A DNA stretch of 64,000 nucleotides, from positions 158,121-222,120 of the forward strand of contig JAEUWP010000120.1 in assembly GCA_018524725.1 (NCBI GenBank), written 5' to 3'. The translations under genes and the position numbers were made by a program. Position 1 is the first letter of the stretch, and each line of letters begins with the position of its first letter. Under the pieces are notes generated by a model. It was not told where the DNA came from. It searched no databases and saw nothing but the letters and a program-made list of their open reading frames with translations. This stretch comes from Podaxis mareebaensis. Its lineage: Eukaryota > Basidiomycota > Agaricomycetes > Agaricales > Agaricaceae. Of this stretch, positions 59,301-64,000 are shown in pieces.

Positions 59301-60839
59301 AGAATATTTGTCCCTGTTGACCCAGAGTACTTGAGCACTGTGAAGTCAGGATCTTTCACAGCCTGTGTCCTACATGGGACACATCATTAATGGATTAGAT
59401 AGTCATTAGATAAGAGCACAAATGTACTTGCACATTACACAGAACCATTCCTTAGTTTGTGAATCGGAGTGGAAGAACATCCAGACATCATCAGCTTTAG
59501 CCACCTTCCATGAGACTGGCTGTTGTGGAGGTAAGTCAGGCTCTGGATCATCGTCAGCATCATTGGACATTTCATTGATGGCAGCAAGTCCTTGGCGAAT
59601 GGTGGCAGGAGTTGAAGGAAAGTCAACTGTCAATGGAAGGTTGTTGTGGACAGGAGTGGTTGTTATATTGAGGCAACATGGAGTTTGGACAAAAATTGCC
59701 TGAGTGTTTGCAAGCAATTGGGTGGATGGGTCTGGAAAGTGAACATGGATAAAGGGATCAGTGTTTGATCCCAACCCTAGAGCACTGAAGTTGGGTTGAT
59801 ATACAGGCATGTGTATAGCAGTCACACTCAATGCTGGTATAGGACCACCACAAGAGGGATGAGTCAATCCCACAGGTGTCTGCAGTGCAACAGTACTGAT
59901 CACCATTGGGCCAGTGAGATCACGATTGGTTTGTGCTACAGGCTGGGGAGTTGTATCCAACACTGGGTGTGCAGTTTCCAGGTGAGTGGTGGACTCAAGA
60001 GGTGTCACCTCTGGCCGAGGAACATCTGTGTAGCCCATAATGATACAAGAAATTTGAGTATGATGCTTGTTTCCATGATAACAATGCACATACCTGGAAG
60101 TTGAGCCTGAAATCATGTCTGTATGGCACCATTGGGCAGTACAGCTTGGACTTCACTGTTATTTGCAATGCTACAAGTCCGATGTTGAGTTTGAGCTGCC
60201 TGCTGAGGTGGTTTACGAGCTCAACCACGGGCCATGACTGCATCAACAAAGGCAGGGCATGCTGGAGGTCACATGACTAGTCAACCAAAGGAAAGCACAG
60301 AATGACAGACAATCAGCATTTCCGACTGAGCTCTTTTAAAGGTAGTTGAACTCAATGATATGCAATTTTACATGATTGAATGCCATATATACGTGTGTTA
60401 AACCTCTCATCCTGTCTCAATTTTTGTAACAGTACAGTTTCTGCACAATAATCTGACTCATCAGTCACCTATTACAGTTGGCATTATGAACAAGGAGTAG
60501 CAAGATGTTGCTTATCAATAACACATGTCTCTGAAGTAATACAATTAGGGTATCCTCATGTGGAAACATGTAGCCAGTCCCACTGGATGACAACTACATC
60601 CAGGCAGACTGCAAGTATGAGTATGTAGTATATTCTGTTCATCTGCTCTTGTGGACCCGCTATTTGACCTAAATTAGTTATTTTAATCACTGGCTCAAGC
60701 CAGTTGAGCCCTGAATTGAGTGGCTTGGGAGCCGAGCTATTCACTATTGAGCCACAAGCCAAAGAGTTTTGCTTGCTCAGCTAAATATCAGCTCAGCTCA
60801 GCTGGCTCTCAGCTTTGAGCTGAGCTCGCAGCAACACTA
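56378..60839 (-). mobile_element. hAT DNA transposon (8-bp TSD CTGATAAC)
   Basis: The 4462-bp element begins TAGTGTTGCC and ends GCAACACTA, with TSD CTGATAAC at 56370-56377 and 60840-60847. Eight-bp duplications and TAGTGTTGC-type ends are hAT hallmarks. Both ends carry clustered GCTCAGCTCGG/GAGCTGAGCTC repeats that could serve as subterminal transposase sites. It encodes a decayed hAT transposase on the minus strand. Confidence 0.9.
56787..60250 (-). pseudogene. hAT transposase (BED finger to dimerisation domain), decayed, probably intron-containing
   Basis: The front (60116-59406) is Thr/Pro-rich and ends with a BED-type zinc-finger start: VSWKVAKADDVWMFFHS then WFCVMCKYIC. The catalytic region shows GWITLDNASNNDTC near 58440-58510, where the Asp of the DN pair is typical of hAT. 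MPGEVEEVCELF lies near 57440-57475. The C-terminal dimerisation block (57044-56787) reads MPCERIFSSAKETMTLQWNC and APELMEALQMLKYSYNHGY, matching the hAT C-terminal motif (P-x-E-R-x-F-S...L-x-x-L-K). Stops and unresolved introns between 59400 and 57060 prevent a full model. Confidence 0.82.
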
Positions 60840-61570
60840 CTGATAACCATGGTGAAGATACCAGAATAAGGAGTCTGTCCACAAAGCATCCAGATGTCCA
60901 AAAGGATGGGGGCAGAAGTGAAACATCAGATAACGGAAAAACCAAGATAAGTGGATGATAATCAAGGGTAAAGGAAAAAGCCATGGATAAATGGAAAAAC
61001 ACAAGATAATCAGATAGAAGATCTGATAAGGGGAATAATGGAAGGAACAGGGACAGATAAAAGTATTTGCAAGGGGAAAGGTCCAATGGAAAGGGAAGAA
61101 AGGTTAAACTGAATATGATCCACAGAATCCAGGTTGTAACCAAGGCTCCAAGAGTTTAATGGGCATGAAGTGAAGTCTGTAACATGATTAATGAATAGCC
61201 TTCAGTAATATAATCCTGACTTCAGTGATGATACTGAATCAATGGCATATAGATGTGTCTAGTCAGTACAGTTTTCCTGATCTAGGTGCCTAGATTATAC
61301 TACTGGGTTAACCCTCATGAAGTACTGAGGCTTCTTCTAGTGTGGGTTCATAGTCTGTTATTCTAGCCATAAAACTTGATTGTATTATAATCTAGGTACC
61401 ATTTTCATGACTGAAAACAGTTTAGGCCATAACAATGGTAGCAAGTTGGGTCTTCAGCTGGTATACCTGTATCTTGGGTGGTAGAACAGGAGGCATTGGG
61501 AAGTCCAAGCTTGTGGACTAGAGTGTGATAAATGATGTTGCAGTGGGAGGTACCAGGCTGGTTCATAACA

Positions 61571-63079
61571 TTATCCCCTTCGTTATTAGCAAGTTCCATC
61601 TTGCTACTACTATCTGATACTAGTGTCAGGTAAGGGGTTGGTGGTCTAGGATCTTCCACTTCCAATGTCAGAGAAGGGAGATTTGTGATGTCTGTCAGTT
61701 GTGTGGAGGCATTCTGATCTCATTGGACAAGGGAGCAAATGCATGTAGTGGCTCTGCTGAGTAGGCTGTGTCATTCTCTGATGGATGTGGGGGAGACTGA
61801 AGGTATAGGTGTTGGAGTGCATGGTCTGCCTGTTTCAGGTGCTGATGATGTTGTCAGTGAGGGTGGAGATAGTGGCATCAATGGATTGGTGCAGTTGCAC
61901 ACTTGACAGACTTGGACTTCAGGCATGGTGGGGAAGGTAGGAGGTTCCATTATAGTCCCTAGCTTGTAAAGATGATTGGGTGAGGTGACTTCCTCTGTAT
62001 CGATCAGTATGCAGATACCACTGGTGTTGATTGGTCCCTTGTGGAAAAGTGTGTGAAGGGTGAAGTAATGGAGGAGGTCAGGCTGGGAGTGAGTGCCTAG
62101 GAGGAGTGATAGGTCAGCTAAGAGGGCAGCAGTTGCCCAAATCAGAAATGTCTGGCAGGGAGTCAGGACATCATTGTATTCTTTGATGCAGAGCCACATA
62201 GTGGCTTGCATTGGTAGATTGTGACAATAGAGCCTCAGTTCGCAGTGGAAGGCTAGCATCTTGATAATGTCTAACACTTCCCTGAATTGGAGGCAGGAGA
62301 TGTGGACTTGGAGTTGAGGGAGTCCTGCTATGTAAGGTGTGAGTCTCATGTAAAGTTGAATCAGGTTGTGATTGTTGATCTACTTGTTGGGGAGGTCTGG
62401 ATAGTGGAGGATTTGAAAGAGAGCTAGTTCTGCTAAGTGCATTGAGTCATAGACCAATTTTATCAAGGAGAAGTTTGGTGGTAGAGCTTGAGTTCTCGAT
62501 GTTGCTACATAGTCAAGGGGAGATGTTGTGGCCAATACAAGCAAGTCAGGCTGTCTCCATTGAGTTTGAAAGTCGAATGAGCATTCTAGCAGAATGCATG
62601 ATAGTAGCAATAGTTTCCCTGTAGACATTGCAGTTCTGAACCAAAAGTGGATTCCTTCGAAGAGCGGGGTCCTGGGTGATGGAGTTAACCCAGTCCAGAG
62701 ATTCTCTGAGTTGAACGAGTTCAGTGTCAAGGTCAGATACTTCACTAGGGAGGGAAGGTAGTTCAATCAGGGATCTGGCATTGATTGGCCAGATGAATTC
62801 CCAGGTTCCAATGTGGGTTGAGTAGGCTGGGAGTGGGTGGAGGGGGTGCAAGATGAGGAAGGGTGTGGCATCCTGTGCAATTGTGGTTGTCATGATGTGT
62901 TGTATGGCAAGGTGTTCTGTGATGGCATTCAAGCATTCTTGGAAGGTGGTGGGTGTCTTGATGAGGGAAGGGATGCTGTTAGGGTTGTGGCTAGTGCTTG
63001 TAGTAGTGTTGGGAGGTAATTGAGTATCTTGGCAAGCTTCAGTTTGAGTAGTGGGTTCTGGGGTATTGGTGGTTGACAT
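61571..63079 (-). pseudogene. Extra 3' ORF of A3 (env position); first part intact
   Basis: The first frame (63079-62546) is fully open: 177 residues from MSTTNTPEPTTQTEACQDTQ to RLSNSMETA, with LNAITEHLAIQHIMTTTIAQ and VQLRESLDWVNSITQDPALR. The +1 frame overlaps it (about 62766 onward), containing CSFDFQTQWRQPDLLVLATT, then LAELALFQILHYPDLPNK and PQLQVHISCLQFREVLDIIK, with stops at 62380 and 61771. It then passes PPTPYLTLVSDSSSKMELAN and the polypurine tract into LTR L6 as NNEGDNVMNQPGTSHCN. Low-complexity Pro/Thr/Ser segments flank a hydrophobic helical-looking centre. No family recognised. Confidence 0.7.
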
Positions 63080-64000
63080 CTCTGGTGGTTAGCAAAGTTT
63101 GTCCTTCCTTTTATAAGTATTGAGGATTTGCTGTGCATTGGAGAATGCAGACTGCAGTTCCCATGTATTTTTGGAGTGTGGATAGCCAGCCCACTTGACT
63201 AGGAATTTGAGGCAGTTGTGTAGTTGTCAATGATTTAGGATTGCTTCAACTTCATAGTGTTCTTCATCATTGTGCAGTTCTGGCACAGGTCACAGGTAGT
63301 GTTTGCCATATAGGTTATTCTCAGTTACTGGAGTGAGAAGAGTGGAGTGGAATACAGGGTGAATTCTCCATGTTTTAGGTAACTTTAGTTCAAAGTTGAC
63401 TGCAGATATCTTTTTGATGATTTCAAATGGTCCTTCAGGTTTTGGGGTGAGTTTCCTTGATTTGACTTGCAATGGGAGGTTGTGTGTATCTAGCCATACT
63501 TGGTCTCCTATGGAGTAAGTGGGGAGTCAATGGTTGGCTGTGTGTCTTGCCATAATTTGGCAGGTGTGATTGTGGGCTTGAATAGCATGATAGTGGGCTT
63601 CTGTTAGTTGATTCATGCATTCTTCTGCTGATGGGTTGTTTGTGGGTTCCATTTCTGTTGGGAACACTTTTGGAGTGTAGCTATAAAGTAGTTGGAATGG
63701 AGTTTTGGAGTGTCCAGCATAGGGACAGTTGTTGTGGCAAAATTCGTAGATTGGAAGGTACTTGCTCCACTCATTTGGGTCACTTGAAGTGGTGATGGCA
63801 AGGTAGGTTTCGATTTCTTGGTTGAAATGTTCAGTGGATCTGTTGGTCTGTGGATGGTAAGCTGTAGAGTAAGCAGTCTTGATGTCGAGGAGTTTGTACA
63901 GTTCTCACATTGCTTTGGATGCAAATCAGGGGTCATGATCTGAGATGACCTTATTGGGAAGGCCATATTGTGAAAATAGGTGGTTGACCAAAATAGAAGT
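63080..64000 (-). pseudogene. A3 chromodomain and integrase 3' part, cut by the window edge
   Basis: The chromodomain at about 63260-63100 reads FLVKWAGYPHSKNTWELQ, with TGA-CAA at 63224-63229 where A2 has CAA-TGA. The integrase C-terminal part at about 63560-63290 has SRKLTPKPEGPFEIIKKISA and VNFELKLPKTWRIHPVFHST. The core continues to the right edge. The remaining A3 pol, gag and 5' LTR lie outside. Confidence 0.8.

Larger units (their letters stand above)
55995..61184. mobile_element. Family D solo LTR inside C2 (TSD TGATT), split by a hAT
   Basis: Ends TGTTAAGAACTG ... GTCTGTAACA are flanked by TGATT at 55990-55994 and 61185-61189. Comparison with C1 shows the uninterrupted sequence (GTGAGGATGTGATTGATGAATAG), which confirms the insertion. 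Without the hAT it is about 720 bp and non-coding. No internal region of this family lies in the window. Confidence 0.82.
54785..61434 (-). mobile_element. Family C solo LTR (C2) inside L6, split by D
   Basis: The + strand starts TGATGGGGCAGC and ends GGCCATAACA, the reverse complement of C1. Without D it is about 1.46 kb. Flanks read CTGT and CCAT on the element strand; both derive from CCGT by CpG change on opposite strands, so a 4-bp duplication is likely. The 54785-55994 part is non-coding. Confidence 0.65.
53545..61570 (-). mobile_element. LTR L6 shared by A2 (5') and A3 (3'), split by C2
   Basis: The LTR starts TGTTAGGTTGG at 53545 and ends TTCATAACA at 61570. Pieces 53545-54784 and 61435-61570 total 1376 bp. 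Its right side adjoins the A3 polypurine tract and its left side adjoins the A2 leader, so it is the middle LTR of a tandem LTR-body-LTR-body arrangement. The LTR ORF is broken by C2; PPPYPPPYVT is retained at about 54265-54300. Confidence 0.88.

Overview
The window reads as nuclear DNA of a filamentous basidiomycete, most likely an agaricomycete. The evidence is short 45-65 nt introns with GT-AG or GC-AG ends, an ENA-type P-ATPase, a small beta-trefoil protein gene, chromodomain Ty3/gypsy elements and a LINE with an RNase H domain. A Rhizoctonia/Ceratobasidium-like genome is my guess from general protein character, not a search result.

Left part (1-16.1 kb) is ordinary CpG-containing genic DNA. 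In order it holds a 612-bp TIR element (539-1150), a leucine-rich-repeat protein gene (2612-4590, -), a MINDY-family deubiquitinase (4750-6182, -, six exons), a mitochondrial uL30 ribosomal protein (6477-6887, +), a decayed LRR-like stretch, a six-exon beta-trefoil gene (8396-9101, +), an ENA-type sodium P-ATPase (9464-13487, -) and a small TUDOR/HVA-type gene (15217-15564, -).

Right part (16.1-64 kb) is a nested retrotransposon cluster, nearly all on the minus strand and mostly CpG-depleted. Paired terminal sequences and target-site duplications (TSDs) resolve it. Base level: chromovirus family B (3' LTR 18441-18696, pol up to 22910, gag/PR 43773-44805) sits in a Ty1/copia remnant. Inserted in B is a solo LTR of family A (22911-43767, TSD GTGAG). 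That LTR carries a full-length family-A chromovirus A1 (23470-41692, TSD ATAAG) and a family-C solo LTR (42245-43482). A1 carries a younger LINE (24441-31352, 15-bp TSD) in its 3' LTR and a solo A LTR (32796-33821, TSD ATTCT) in its body. A second array, A2-A3 (44806 to beyond the window), shares a middle LTR. That LTR is split by a C LTR, which is split by a D LTR (TSD TGATT), which is split by a hAT transposon (56378-60839, 8-bp TSD).

The most unusual item is the coding layout of family A. Its ~1.37-kb LTR begins TGTTATG on the element strand and encodes a ~273-residue protein of no family I recognise. The internal region carries, after the chromodomain and in the usual env position, a long extra ORF that runs in frame through the polypurine tract into this LTR ORF. 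Family B has a different extra ORF in the same position. The LTR ORF is fully open in two LTRs (16655-17476 and 40858-41688).

Decay in the cluster follows CpG deamination. Homologous positions show CGA in one copy and TGA or CAA in others, and all six in-frame stops of the LINE are TGA.
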